Source: Pseudomonadota bacterium
GTDB lineage: Bacteria > Pseudomonadota > Gammaproteobacteria > Steroidobacterales > Steroidobacteraceae
Direction: 5' to 3'
Length of the DNA stretch: 64,000 nucleotides
NCBI GenBank assembly: GCA_963204835.1
Contig: CAUJHJ010000003.1
Coordinates: 1-64,000 of the forward strand
The position numbers and the translations under genes were made by a program. Below the pieces are notes generated by a model. The model saw only the letters and a list, made by a program, of their open reading frames with translations, did no database searches and was not told the origin of the DNA. Below, in pieces: positions 20,672-31,914 of this stretch (positions are counted from its first letter, which is position 1; each line of letters begins with the position of its first letter).

Positions 20672-20850
20672 GGAGCGGGAGTGGAGCGTCCGGTGACGAG
20701 CGTGGAGAGCGCCGAGGAGCGGCGATCGGCGTCCGGCGTACGCAGTTTCTTCAGTTTCTGACGGCACAGTGCGCCGGGCGCCGCCGCGACGAGGGGACCG
20801 CCGAAGGCGGCGCTCGACCCGTGAGGAACCGGATGCTCCGCTCCCGCTCC
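20672..20850 (+). repeat. Structured intergenic repeat, copy C (diverged arms)
   Basis: Same orientation as copy A. Terminal 23-nt arms at 20672-20694 and 20828-20850 pair along their whole length, with two G-U wobbles if transcribed, but their sequence is unlike the arms of copies A and B. The interior shares GACGAGCGTGG, GCGCCGAGGA and CAGTTTCTGACG followed by CACAGTGCGCCG with copy A. It lies between copy B and parE. The 20348-20915 interval holds copies B and C and no credible gene. Confidence 0.72.
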
Positions 20851-20900
20851 CGCTCCCGCTCCGGCCCGCCGCACGCTGCCCTTCGCAAGTCGTCTGCTAG

Positions 20901-22802
<1,902 letters not shown>

Positions 22803-22809
22803 CAGGCAC

Positions 22810-25053
22810 ATGCAGGACCAGGAACTGAACTTCGAAGGCGTCGAGAAGCAGGCGCTGCGGACCTTCACCGAGAAGGCCTACCTCGACTATTCGATGTACG
22901 TGATCCTCGACCGCGCGCTGCCGGCGCTCGGCGACGGGCTGAAGCCGGTCCAACGCCGCATCATCTACGCGATGAGCGAGCTCGGGCTGTCGGCCGCCTC
23001 AAAGCACAAGAAATCCGCGCGCACGGTCGGCGACGTGATCGGCAAGTTCCATCCGCACGGCGACAGCGCCTGCTACGAGGCGATGGTGCTGATGGCGCAG
23101 CCGTTCGCCTATCGATACCCGATCGTCGACGGCCAGGGCAACTGGGGTTCGTCGGACGACCCGAAGTCGTTCGCGGCGATGCGCTACACCGAGGCGAAGC
23201 TGACGTGCTACGCCGAGGTGCTGTTGCGCGAACTCGGCGACGGCACGGTCGACTGGCAGCCGAACTTCGACGGCACGCTCGAGGAGCCGGCGATGCTGCC
23301 GGCCCGCCTGCCGAATCTCTTGCTGAACGGCACGTCCGGCATCGCCGTCGGCATGGCGACCGACGTGCCGCCGCACAACCTGCGTGAAGTCGCGGCCGCC
23401 TGCCTGCACCTGCTGGAGGAGCCGGAGGCAACGACACGCGCGCTGATGAAATTCGTCAAGGGCCCGGACCTGCCGACGGGCGCGGAAATCGTCTCGCCGC
23501 GCTCGGACCTCGTCGAGTTCTACGACAAGGGCAGCGGCAGCTTCAAGGCGCGCGCGGTCTATTCGGTCGAGGACGGCAATGTCGTCATCACCCGCCTGCC
23601 GCACCAGGTGTCGGGCACGCGCGTGCAGGAGCAGATCGCCGAGCAGATGCGCGCCAAGAAGCTGCCGATGGTCGAGGACCTGCGCGACGAATCGGACCAT
23701 CGCAATCCGACCCGCCTCGTGATCGTGCCGCGCTCGAACCGCGTGGACCTCGGGCAGTTGATGGCGCACTTGTTCGCGACCACCGACCTCGAGCGCAATT
23801 ACCGCGTCAACCTGAACGTCATCGACCTCGACGGCCGGCCGCGCGTGATGGGGCTGCGCGAGCTGCTGTCGGGCTGGCTCGAGTTCCGCATCGCCACGGT
23901 GCGTCGCCGCCTCGAGTGGCGGCTCGACAAGGTGGCGCGGCGCCTGCATGTCCTCGACGGCCTGCTCGCGGTCTACCTCAATCTCGACGAGGTGATCCGC
24001 ATCATCCGCCGCGAGGACGAGCCGAAACCTGTGCTGATGAAGCGCTTCGAGCTGTCCGAGGTACAGGCCGAGGCGATCCTCGAGACGAAGCTGCGCCATC
24101 TCGCGAAGCTCGAGGAGATGAAGATCCGCGAGGAGCAGAAGGCGCTGTCCGACGAGCGCGACGAAATCGACGCCACGCTCGGGAGCAAGGCAAAGCTGCG
24201 CCGGCTGGTGGCCGATGAGCTGCGCGCGGACGCGGAGAAGTACGGCGACGAGCGTCGCTCGAAGATCGTCGAGCGCGAGGCCGCGCAGGCGATCGACGAA
24301 AAGGAGCTGCTCACGAACGAGCCGGTGACGGTGGTGCTGTCGACCGCGGGCTGGGTGCGCGCGGCGAAGGGCCACGAGATCGACCCGCTCACGCTTTCTT
24401 ACAAGAGCGGCGATGCCTTCCAGTCGGCGGCCCGCGGGCGGAGCCTCCAGCCCGCGATCTTCCTCGACAGCACCGGGCGGGCCTACAGCCTCGCCGCCCA
24501 TACGCTGCCCTCCGCTCGCGGACAGGGCGAGCCGCTCTCGGGGCGGCTCGATCCGCCCGATGGCGCGAAGTTCGCCGGCGTGCTGATGGGCGAGCCCGAG
24601 GACCTGTGGCTGCTCGCCTCGGATGCCGGCTATGGGTTCACCGTGCGCCTCAAGGAGCTGCTTACGGACCGCAAGGCGGGCAAGGCCGTGCTGTCGGTGC
24701 CGGATAAGGCGCTGGTGCTGCCGCCGGTGCCCGTGCCGTCGGGAGATTCGCTGGTCGCCGTCGTGAACAGCGAGGGCAAGCTGCTGGTGTTCCCCGCCGC
24801 GGAGGTGCCCGAGTTGCCGAAGGGCAAGGGCAACAAGCTGTTCGGCATCCCCGGCAAGAAGGCCGGGGCGCGCGAAGAAATGCTCACCGGCCTTGCCGTG
24901 GTGCCGCCGGGCGGCTCGCTCGTCGTGTTGTCCGGCGAACGACGCATGACGCTCTCGACAGCCGAGCTGAAGGACTATCGCGGCGAGCGCGCACAGCGCG
25001 GCGCCGTGCTGCCGCGCGGCTGGCGCTCAGTGAAGGGCCTGGAAACGGCCTGA
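22810..25053 (+). CDS. parC: DNA topoisomerase IV subunit A
   Basis: Breakage-reunion subunit of topoisomerase IV. 747 aa. The catalytic tyrosine is in [10 protein letters not shown] (about Y126). The quinolone-resistance region reads [14 protein letters not shown] with Ser86 and Glu90, the equivalents of E. coli S80 and E84, so it looks wild-type. The C-terminal third forms the DNA-wrapping beta-pinwheel, shorter than in GyrA. Forms an operon with parE and ends at a long hairpin. Confidence 0.97.
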   Translation: MQDQELNFEGVEKQALRTFTEKAYLDYSMYVILDRALPALGDGLKPVQRRIIYAMSELGLSAASKHKKSARTVGDVIGKFHPHGDSACYEAMVLMAQPFAYRYPIVDGQGNWGSSDDPKSFAAMRYTEAKLTCYAEVLLRELGDGTVDWQPNFDGTLEEPAMLPARLPNLLLNGTSGIAVGMATDVPPHNLREVAAACLHLLEEPEATTRALMKFVKGPDLPTGAEIVSPRSDLVEFYDKGSGSFKARAVYSVEDGNVVITRLPHQVSGTRVQEQIAEQMRAKKLPMVEDLRDESDHRNPTRLVIVPRSNRVDLGQLMAHLFATTDLERNYRVNLNVIDLDGRPRVMGLRELLSGWLEFRIATVRRRLEWRLDKVARRLHVLDGLLAVYLNLDEVIRIIRREDEPKPVLMKRFELSEVQAEAILETKLRHLAKLEEMKIREEQKALSDERDEIDATLGSKAKLRRLVADELRADAEKYGDERRSKIVEREAAQAIDEKELLTNEPVTVVLSTAGWVRAAKGHEIDPLTLSYKSGDAFQSAARGRSLQPAIFLDSTGRAYSLAAHTLPSARGQGEPLSGRLDPPDGAKFAGVLMGEPEDLWLLASDAGYGFTVRLKELLTDRKAGKAVLSVPDKALVLPPVPVPSGDSLVAVVNSEGKLLVFPAAEVPELPKGKGNKLFGIPGKKAGAREEMLTGLAVVPPGGSLVVLSGERRMTLSTAELKDYRGERAQRGAVLPRGWRSVKGLETA

Positions 25054-25056
25054 GTG

Positions 25057-25125
25057 GGTGCCGGGTTTTCGGTTATTGACAGGGCGCCGCTCTGCCAATA
25101 ACCGAATAACCGAAAACCCGGCACC
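25057..25125. terminator. Long hairpin between parC and the FimX-like gene; member of a small repeat family
   Basis: A perfect 21-bp inverted repeat begins GGTGCCGGGTTTTCGG at 25057 and is matched by CCGAAAACCCGGCACC ending at 25125, with a 26-bp loop that contains an extra partial arm (CAATAACCG). It fills most of the gap between two convergent genes, so it may act as a bidirectional terminator. A related hairpin lies at 46639-46683, also between convergent genes. There is no T-run directly after the stem. Confidence 0.6.
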
Positions 25126-25135
25126 ACGCCTTGGC

Positions 25136-27157
25136 TCAGATCTGCACGTCCTCCGGGGCGTTGACGAAGTAGCCCTGGATGAACTGCACGCCGAGCTGCC
25201 AGAGAACGGCCATCGTGTTGGCGTCCTCGACCCGCTCGGCGATGGTTTCGATGCGGCGCTTCGCTGCGGCGTCCACCAGCGCGCGCACCTGCTGCTGCAG
25301 CTCGATGTTGCCCGCCAGCCCCTGCACCAGGGCGCCGTCGATCTTGATGAAGTCGACCGGCATCGACGCCAGCAGTCCCATCGGGTCGCGCCCTCCGCCG
25401 AAGCGCTCGAGCGCAAAGCGAAAACCGCGCGCCTTGACGGCTTCGGCGAGCGCCGTGATCGGCCGGACGTAGGCCGCCGCGATTTCCTCGGTGACCTGGA
25501 AGCACACGCGTGCCGGGTCGGCGTTGGTGGCCTTGCGCTGGCCATCGAGCCAGCCGGGGAAGGACGGATCGAGCAGGCTGTCCTTGGCAAGGCGCACGAA
25601 CAGGCAGCCGGGGCGGCGTTGCGCCGCGAACGACAGCGATGCGCCGACGACCCAGCGGTCGATGTTGCGCAGCAGGTCGTTGCGCTCGGCCGCCGCCATG
25701 AAATCGGCCGGCAGCACTTCCTTCTTCTGGTGATCGAGCATGCGCACGAGCACGTCGAACATCTGCGGGTCGTCGCCGCGCAGCGAGGCGACCGGCTGCT
25801 GCACCAGGCGGAAGCGGTTCTCGAGCAGGGCCGCCTTGATGTGCTTGACCCAGACCTGGTCGTAGGCCTGCACGCGCGAATCGGTGTCGGCGCGATCGAG
25901 CGTCGCGACGCGGCCGCCACCCTGGTGGCGCGCGCGGCGGCAGGCGTCGATCGCGTCGTTGATCGCGTCGTCGAGGTTGGGGTTGCCGTGCGGCACGACG
26001 CCGAGGCCGATCGAGCAGGTCGCGGACAGCGTCTTGGTGCCGACGTGGAAGACATGCTTTGCGACGCGCGCGACGAACTGCTCGGCCCAGGTCTCGACGT
26101 CGCGCTCGTTGCCGCGCTCGAGCAGCAGCAGCAGGGCAGTGCCGCTGAAGCGCCCGGTGACATCGGCGGCATTGGTATGCTCGCGCAGCATCGCCGCGAA
26201 TTCGATCAGCAACTGCTCGCTCGCGAGCGCGCCGATCTCGCGCTCGAGGGCCGCGAACTTGTCGAGGCGCAGCATCGCGAGGTAACGCACGCCGCCGCGC
26301 GCCGGCGTCGAGATGCGTGCGCCGATCGCCTCGAGCAGCGGCCGCCGGTAGTAAAGGCCGGTCGCAGGATCGCGGCGCACGGAGTCGGCGAGTTCGTTCG
26401 CGAGCTCGCGCTCGTCGCGCTTGCGTGCCGGAACGATCAGGCGCACGCAGGGCTCGCCGTCGAATTCGCCCTGTGACAGCACGAACTCGAGCGGCAGCAG
26501 GCTGCCGTCGGCCCGCTGGGCGTCGGCCTTCAGGCCGTGGTCCGTCCAGCGCCCCTGCAGGCAGGCGACGAGGGCGCCCTTGAGTGCCGCATGCGAGGAC
26601 TCCGCGAAGATGTCCATCAGCGGCTGCCCGACGATCTGCGCCGCATTGCCGAGGCCGAAGACGTCGACCCAGGAGTTGTTGGCGTCGACCACGATGCCTT
26701 CTTGGACCTGCGCGATCGCGTCGTTCGAGCGCTGCAGCACCGTCTCGAGCTGCTTGCGGTAGTCGCGTGCCGACTGCAGGGTCGCGTTCAGCGCGCGCTC
26801 GAGGCGAAAGCTCCGGAACTCGCGCTCGATCACCGCACGCAGCCGGTCCGGGCGAGCGAGCGTGATGGCATCGCGTGCGCCCACGGCGAGCGCGGCGGCG
26901 ATCGCCGCCTCGTCGGCCGCCTCGAGCAGCGCGATGAGCGGCACCTCGGGCGCGAGCTGGGTGCGCACGGCGGCGACGGCCGATAGTTCGCCGTCGGCCC
27001 GCGGCTGGCAGATCAGCATTTCGGGATTGAGCTGCGTGAGCGCATCGCCGAGGTCGCCGAGCGCGGGGATCCACGTGCAATGGACCGCATGGCCCGCACG
27101 GCGCAGATGGGAATTGATGGCCTCGACCGGGTCGCGCGTGGGCGCAAACACGATCAT
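25136..27157 (-). CDS. FimX-like protein: receiver-like, PAS, degenerate GGDEF and degenerate EAL domains
   Basis: About 673 aa, close to Pseudomonas FimX (691 aa) in length and layout: receiver-like domain (about 1-115), PAS (about 140-250), GGDEF-like, EAL-like. The GGDEF signature is replaced by RFSGT and the EAL glutamate region reads FDVLVRM, so neither cyclase nor phosphodiesterase activity is expected; FimX-type proteins bind c-di-GMP with the EAL-like domain and control type IV pilus assembly. IKIDGALV and the FIQGYF segment of EAL folds remain. Start uncertain: ATG at 27157 is preferred over an in-frame TTG at 27202. FimV is encoded 8 kb away. The exact role is inference. Confidence 0.85.
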   Translation of the reverse strand: MIVFAPTRDPVEAINSHLRRAGHAVHCTWIPALGDLGDALTQLNPEMLICQPRADGELSAVAAVRTQLAPEVPLIALLEAADEAAIAAALAVGARDAITLARPDRLRAVIEREFRSFRLERALNATLQSARDYRKQLETVLQRSNDAIAQVQEGIVVDANNSWVDVFGLGNAAQIVGQPLMDIFAESSHAALKGALVACLQGRWTDHGLKADAQRADGSLLPLEFVLSQGEFDGEPCVRLIVPARKRDERELANELADSVRRDPATGLYYRRPLLEAIGARISTPARGGVRYLAMLRLDKFAALEREIGALASEQLLIEFAAMLREHTNAADVTGRFSGTALLLLLERGNERDVETWAEQFVARVAKHVFHVGTKTLSATCSIGLGVVPHGNPNLDDAINDAIDACRRARHQGGGRVATLDRADTDSRVQAYDQVWVKHIKAALLENRFRLVQQPVASLRGDDPQMFDVLVRMLDHQKKEVLPADFMAAAERNDLLRNIDRWVVGASLSFAAQRRPGCLFVRLAKDSLLDPSFPGWLDGQRKATNADPARVCFQVTEEIAAAYVRPITALAEAVKARGFRFALERFGGGRDPMGLLASMPVDFIKIDGALVQGLAGNIELQQQVRALVDAAAKRRIETIAERVEDANTMAVLWQLGVQFIQGYFVNAPEDVQI

Positions 27158-27284
27158 CGGCACGGCGGATGAGTCCGACAGGGGAAATCTCCGGGCATGC
27201 AAGCAGCGAACAGCGAACAGATTACAGTTTACAGCCAGAGGGGAGGCGGACCTAGCCGACGCTTCTGGCCGCGGGCCTTTCGCC

Positions 27285-28295
27285 TCAATCTGCGACTGTG
27301 GTCTTGCCCGGAGCGCCGGCCTCCTCGCGCACGAGCCTCGGCACGAGATAGCCGGGCAGGCGCGCGCGGATTTCCCGCATGAGGGCGCGGGCGCGTGCCT
27401 CGGGAACGTCGAAGTGTGACGCTCCCCGCACCCGGTCGAGCAGGTGCAGGTAGTAGGGCAGCACCCCCGCGTCGAACAGCGTCGTGGAGAGGGTGGCGAG
27501 CGCGTCCGCGCTGTCGTTGACGCCGGCGAGCAGCACGGACTGGTTGAGCAGCCTGGCGCCTGCGGCGTGCAGGCGCTGGAAGGCCGCTGCGACCGGGCGG
27601 TCGATTTCCTGCGCGTGATTGGCGTGCACGACGATCACCACGGGCCAAGGCAGGGCCCGCAGCCACGCCGTGAGCCCCTCATCGACGCGCGCAGGCAGCA
27701 CCACCGGCGTGCGCGTGTGCACGCGCAGGCGGCGCAGGTGGGGGATCGCGGCGAGGCGGGCGGTCAGGCCCGCGAGGCGCGGGTTCGACAGGGACAGCGG
27801 ATCGCCGCCGCTCAGGATGATCTCTTCGATGCTCGTGTCGGCCGCGATTGCCGCGATCGCCTCGTTCCAGCGGCCGCTGTCCGACACCTGTGCCTCATAG
27901 GGAAACTCGCGGCGGAAGCAGTAGCGGCAGTGCACCGCGCAGGCGCCGGTCGTGACGAGAAGGGCGCGTCCGCGGTACTTGTGCAGCAGGCCGGGTGCCG
28001 GGTTGGCGGCGGCCTCGCCGAGCGGATCGCCGTCGTAGCCGGCGACCTCCGCCAGCTCCTCACCAATGGGCAGGACCTGCCGCAACAGGGGGTCGTGCGG
28101 GTCGCCATGGCGCATCCGCGCGAGGAAGGCGCGCGGGACGCGCAGGCGAAAGCGCGCCGCCGCCGCGAGCGCCGGCGTCAGCAGCGCCGGGTCGAGTGCG
28201 AGCGCCTCGAGCAGTTGCCCGGGGTCGGTGATGGCCTCCGCCATTTCGCCCTGCCAGCTTTCCCTGTGGCGGGCCGCGATTCCAGCCGGTATCAT
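27285..28295 (-). CDS. epmB: EF-P beta-lysylation protein EpmB (lysine 2,3-aminomutase family)
   Basis: A radical SAM, PLP-dependent enzyme that makes (R)-beta-lysine, which EpmA attaches to EF-P Lys34. 336 aa from the chosen ATG. The Fe-S motif is [25 protein letters not shown] and the C-terminal [18 protein letters not shown] are family marks. The ATG at 28295 is preferred because it gives a normal N-terminus ([18 protein letters not shown]); the frame is open further upstream into efp. Divergent from efp with 40 bp between starts. Confidence 0.95.
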   Translation of the reverse strand: MIPAGIAARHRESWQGEMAEAITDPGQLLEALALDPALLTPALAAAARFRLRVPRAFLARMRHGDPHDPLLRQVLPIGEELAEVAGYDGDPLGEAAANPAPGLLHKYRGRALLVTTGACAVHCRYCFRREFPYEAQVSDSGRWNEAIAAIAADTSIEEIILSGGDPLSLSNPRLAGLTARLAAIPHLRRLRVHTRTPVVLPARVDEGLTAWLRALPWPVVIVVHANHAQEIDRPVAAAFQRLHAAGARLLNQSVLLAGVNDSADALATLSTTLFDAGVLPYYLHLLDRVRGASHFDVPEARARALMREIRARLPGYLVPRLVREEAGAPGKTTVAD

Positions 28296-28335
28296 TTGCG
28301 CCCTATTTTTTGCGGCCCCGATTCTGGGGATACCC

Positions 28336-28905
28336 ATGGCCACTTACAACACCAGCGAATTCCGCGCCGGCGTCAAGCTCCTGCTCGACGGCGACCCGTA
28401 TGCCGTGATCGACAACGAGTTCGTCAAGCCGGGCAAGGGCCAGGCGTTCAACCGGGTGCGGGTGCGCAACCTCAAGACCGGCCGCACGATCGAGCGCACG
28501 TTCAAGTCGGGCGACACCGCCGAAGCGGCCGACGTCGTCGACGTCGACATGCAGTACCTGTACCAGGATGGCGATTTCTGGCACTTCATGGTGCCGGACA
28601 ATTTCGAGCAGCACACCGCCGGCAAGCAGGCCGTGGGCGAGGCCGCCCAGTGGCTCAAGGACGGCACCGTCTGCATCGTGACCCTGTGGAATGGCGTGCC
28701 GCTGCAGGTGACGCCGCCGCCGCACATCGAGCTGAAGGTCGTCGAAACCGATCCCGGCGTGCGCGGCGACACCGCGACCGGCGGACAGAAGCCCGCCAAG
28801 CTAGAGACGGGCGCCGTGGTGCGCGTGCCGCTCTTCATCAACGAAGGCGAAGTGCTGCGCATCGATACCCGCACGGGCGAGTACGTCTCGCGCGCGAAAG
28901 GCTGA
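28336..28905 (+). CDS. efp: Translation elongation factor P
   Basis: Relieves ribosome stalling at polyproline. 189 aa, three beta-barrel domains. Residue 34 in [13 protein letters not shown] is lysine, the site of beta-lysylation, in agreement with epmA and epmB nearby and no ear[13 protein letters not shown] precedes the C-terminal domain. Short divergent spacing from epmB. Confidence 0.98.
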   Translation: MATYNTSEFRAGVKLLLDGDPYAVIDNEFVKPGKGQAFNRVRVRNLKTGRTIERTFKSGDTAEAADVVDVDMQYLYQDGDFWHFMVPDNFEQHTAGKQAVGEAAQWLKDGTVCIVTLWNGVPLQVTPPPHIELKVVETDPGVRGDTATGGQKPAKLETGAVVRVPLFINEGEVLRIDTRTGEYVSRAKG

Positions 28906-29430
28906 TCAGGGCCAGTCGCAGGCCGCGGCGATGATCGCCGCGACCCGCTCGAGCCCGGCGCGATCGGCCTCATCGAAGCGCGCCGGCCGCGGACTGTCGA
29001 GATCGAGCACCCCGGCGAGGCCCGCTGCCCCGGCGAGCCCGGGCCGCAGCAGCGGCACGACGATTTCCGAGCGCGAGGCCGAATCGCAGGCAATGTGACC
29101 GGCGAATGCCATGACGTCCGGCACGACGATCGTTTCGCGCCGCGCCGCCGCCGCGCCGCAGACGCCCCGGCCCATCCCGATGCGCACGCAGGCCGGCTTG
29201 CCCTGGAAGGGTCCCACGACGAGCTCCGGCACGCCCGCGGCGCTGGTGGTGACCAGGTAGAAACCCGCCCAGTTGAGATCGGGCAGGGCGGCGTACAGCA
29301 GCGCCGCGGCGTTGGCGGTGTTGGCAATCCAGTGCCGTTCGCCCTCGAGCAGGCCTTCCAGGTCGCGTGCGAGGTCCGCGTAGGCGCGGGCCTTGTCGGA
29401 AAAATCGTAGTGCGACAGCCCGAAGCTCAC
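28906..29430 (-). CDS. msrC: Free methionine-(R)-sulfoxide reductase (GAF domain)
   Basis: 174 aa single GAF domain that reduces free methionine-R-sulfoxide with thioredoxin. The three family cysteines are visible in KPACVRIGMGRGVCG and GHIACDSASRSEIVVPL. The GTG at 29430 is chosen because it overlaps the epmA stop (GTGA) and gives MSFGLSHYDFSDKARAY. Co-transcribed after epmA. Confidence 0.93.
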   Translation of the reverse strand: MSFGLSHYDFSDKARAYADLARDLEGLLEGERHWIANTANAAALLYAALPDLNWAGFYLVTTSAAGVPELVVGPFQGKPACVRIGMGRGVCGAAAARRETIVVPDVMAFAGHIACDSASRSEIVVPLLRPGLAGAAGLAGVLDLDSPRPARFDEADRAGLERVAAIIAAACDWP

Positions 29431-30395
29431 GCGCGCTCCAGTGCAAAAGGCAGGACGGCGTCGATGTGCGCCGCGCCGCACGCAATCATCAGCACGCGGT
29501 CGAAGCCGACCGCGACTCCCGCGCAGGCGGGCAAGCCGGCGGCGAGCGCCGCGAGCAGCCGCTCGTCGACCCGCCCCTGCGGCAGGCCGCGACGCGCGCG
29601 CTCGCGCAGGTCCGCCTCGAAACGGGCGCGCTGTTCGGCGGCATCGGCGAGCTCGTCGAAGCCGTTGGCGAGCTCGATGCCGTCGGCATAGAGCTCGAAG
29701 CGCCGCGCGACGCGCGGGTCGGCGGCATCGACGCGTGCGAGCGCTGCTTGCGTCGCCGGATAGCTGTGCACGAAGGTCAGCTTGCCCGCTCCGAGCCGCG
29801 GCCCCACCTGTGCGCCCATCACGAGTTCCAGCAGCTCATCGCGCGAGCTCGCGGTGACCTCGCGGGCGGCGAGCCCGAGTGCCGCGGCCGCGGAATCAAG
29901 GGTCGCGCGCGGCGCGTCGAGCGGATCGAAGCCCGCCTCGCGGGCAAAAGCGCTGCGGTAGGCAAGGTATTCAACGTCGAAGGTCCTGCCGCAGAGCTGC
30001 CCGACGAGTGCGGCAACTTCTTGCATCAGGCCCTCGAGCGTCATGCCACGCCGGTACCACTCGACCAGCGTGAACTCCGGGTTGTGCAACCGGCCGCGCT
30101 CGGCGCCGCGAAAGGCGTGGCCGAGGTAGTAGATGTCGCCGAGGCCCGCGGCCAGCAGGCGCTTCATGGCGTACTCGGGCGAGGTGTGCAGGGCGTAGCG
30201 CCGCGAGTCCTCGCCTGCCAGGCGCACCTCGGCGGTATGGATGTTCACGTCGCTGACCGGCGCATTCACGAGCGCTGGCGGGTCGACCTCGAGCACGCCG
30301 CGCTCGTGAAAGAATGCACGCACCTGGGCGAGCGCCGCGGCCCGGCGCGTGAGCATGGCGAGCGTCGCATCGGGGCCGAAGTCCGTCCTGCCCAT
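29427..30395 (-). CDS. epmA: EF-P lysine aminoacylase EpmA (PoxA/GenX)
   Basis: A paralogue of the class II LysRS catalytic core that transfers beta-lysine to EF-P Lys34. 322 aa, the size of EpmA, without the tRNA anticodon-binding domain. Class II motifs: LHTSPEYAMKRLLAAG, FRGAERGRLHNPEFTLVEWY and the C-terminal GVAVGFDRVLM. With efp and epmB it completes the modification pathway within 3 kb. It follows psd by 11 bp. Confidence 0.96.
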   Translation of the reverse strand: MGRTDFGPDATLAMLTRRAAALAQVRAFFHERGVLEVDPPALVNAPVSDVNIHTAEVRLAGEDSRRYALHTSPEYAMKRLLAAGLGDIYYLGHAFRGAERGRLHNPEFTLVEWYRRGMTLEGLMQEVAALVGQLCGRTFDVEYLAYRSAFAREAGFDPLDAPRATLDSAAAALGLAAREVTASSRDELLELVMGAQVGPRLGAGKLTFVHSYPATQAALARVDAADPRVARRFELYADGIELANGFDELADAAEQRARFEADLRERARRGLPQGRVDERLLAALAAGLPACAGVAVGFDRVLMIACGAAHIDAVLPFALERA

Positions 30396-30406
30396 GGCGT
30401 GGCGCC

Positions 30407-31291
30407 TCAGCCCCGCGCGGACTGCTGCGGCTCGAGGCGGCCGATGCGCTCTCCGACCCGCAGGATGCGGCCGCTCGCAAGCGACCCTTCCCAGCTCGCG
30501 CGGCCCGGCGGCAGCAACAGGATCACGGTCGAGCCCATGTTGAAGCGGCCCATTTCCGCGCCCCGCTCGAGTGTGCGCGGGTCGTCGACCGGCAGGCTGG
30601 CGAGGCTGCGCGGCCGGCGCGGCGTAATTTCGCCGTGCCACACGGTTTCCATGCTGCCGACATTGAGCGCGCCGACCAGCACCAGGGCGAAGGGCACGGC
30701 GCCATCGAAGGCGCAGACCACGCGCTCGTTGCGGGCGAAAAGTCCGGCGACATGCCGCGCGGTGGTGTGGTTGACGCTGAAGAGCCGGCCGGGCACGTAC
30801 CACGCCTCCGTCAGGCGGCCCGCGAGCGGCATGTGGATGCGGTGGTAGTTGTACGGCGCGAGGTAGATGGTCGCGAAGCGCCCGCCCGCAAAGCGCCCGG
30901 CGAGCGGCTCACGGCCCGCGAGCAGCGCATCGAGCGTGTAGTAGTGGCCCTTCGCCTGCAGCAGGCGGTCGCCGACGATGTCTCCGCACTCGCTGACCGT
31001 GCCGTCCACCGGCGAGACGAGCGTGGCCTCGCCCGCGGCGAGCGGGCGGGCGCCCGGCTCGAGCGCGCGCGTGAAGAAGGCGTTGAACGAGGCGTACGCG
31101 CGGGGATCCTTCTCGATCGCGTCCGACAGGTCGGGCTTGAATCCGCGCATGAACGCGCCGATCAGCGCGTTCTTCAGCCAGCGCATGCGCAGGCGCGCAA
31201 GCGCATGCACGAGGCGCGAAAGGCCGTGTTGCGGCAGCAGGTATTGAAGCGCGATGAACAGGCGCGCCGCGCTGCCATCCGGATCCCTCAT
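30407..31291 (-). CDS. psd: Phosphatidylserine decarboxylase proenzyme
   Basis: Makes phosphatidylethanolamine. 294 aa. The proenzyme cleaves itself at the GST triad, here FNMGSTVILL, where the serine becomes the pyruvoyl group. SPVDGTVSECG and YLAPYNYHRIHMP are the other active-site motifs. The start overlaps the SCO gene (ATGA). Confidence 0.96.
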   Translation of the reverse strand: MRDPDGSAARLFIALQYLLPQHGLSRLVHALARLRMRWLKNALIGAFMRGFKPDLSDAIEKDPRAYASFNAFFTRALEPGARPLAAGEATLVSPVDGTVSECGDIVGDRLLQAKGHYYTLDALLAGREPLAGRFAGGRFATIYLAPYNYHRIHMPLAGRLTEAWYVPGRLFSVNHTTARHVAGLFARNERVVCAFDGAVPFALVLVGALNVGSMETVWHGEITPRRPRSLASLPVDDPRTLERGAEMGRFNMGSTVILLLPPGRASWEGSLASGRILRVGERIGRLEPQQSARG

Positions 31292-31914
31292 CCCCGGCTC
31301 GCCGCCACGGCGGCATCGAGGTCGGCCGCCAGCGTCTTCGTGTCGAGGGGCGGCGTGAAGACCGCGCGCAACCGGCCGCCATCGTCGAGCAGGTAAAGGG
31401 TGGCGGAGTGGTCCATGGCATAGTTGCCACCGGGCAGGTCCACCTTCGCAACGGCTGCGCCGAGGGTGCGCGCGAAGGCCTTCATGTCGAGCGGTGCGGC
31501 CGCAAGACCGATAAACTCTGGATCGAAGCTCGCGAGGTAGCGCTGCAGGACCTCCGGCGTGTCGCGCTCCGGGTCGACCGATACGAGATAGACGGTGACC
31601 GCCGCCTGCGTCGCGCGCCGCACCCGGGCGAGGAGCGCGAGAGTCGTCGGGCACACGTCGGGACAATGCGTGAAGCCGAGGAACAGCAGGCTCGCGTGTC
31701 CCGCGAATCCGGCGGCGGTGAACGCCTCGCCCCGGCTGTCGACGAACGCCGGCGCGTGGATCTCGCGCGGCTCGGGCAGCCAGGTGCCGGACTTCAGCGC
31801 CGGTGCCGGCACTGCCGCCGGCGTGAGGGTCGTGCGCGCGATCCATGCGCCAGCGAGTACGCCGGCCACGGCGAGCGCGGCGAAGGGCAACCAGGGTTTC
31901 GGGAAAGTCGACAT
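31288..31914 (-). CDS. SCO1/SenC family protein
   Basis: 208 aa thioredoxin-like copper chaperone for cytochrome oxidase CuA assembly, anchored by an N-terminal hydrophobic segment (about 9-26). The copper/redox motif is FTHCPDVCPTTL, with the distal histidine in YAMDHSATLYLL. Its ATG shares the CATG palindrome with the prmB ATG on the other strand. Upstream of psd and epmA in the same transcription direction. Confidence 0.93.
   Translation of the reverse strand: MSTFPKPWLPFAALAVAGVLAGAWIARTTLTPAAVPAPALKSGTWLPEPREIHAPAFVDSRGEAFTAAGFAGHASLLFLGFTHCPDVCPTTLALLARVRRATQAAVTVYLVSVDPERDTPEVLQRYLASFDPEFIGLAAAPLDMKAFARTLGAAVAKVDLPGGNYAMDHSATLYLLDDGGRLRAVFTPPLDTKTLAADLDAAVAASRG

Noticed and set aside
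20838-20866. GCTCCC-type tandem tract as a CRISPR or satellite
   Set aside because: Only a few short units and no spacers; part of it is the right arm of repeat copy C.
20298-20874. Open frames across the gap between DUF3501 and parE
   Set aside because: They follow the inverted repeats B and C and have no homology-like features; the gap is better explained as repeats.
23041-23080. Quinolone-resistance change in parC
   Set aside because: The region reads [10 protein letters not shown] with the usual Ser and Glu, so no resistance substitution is seen.
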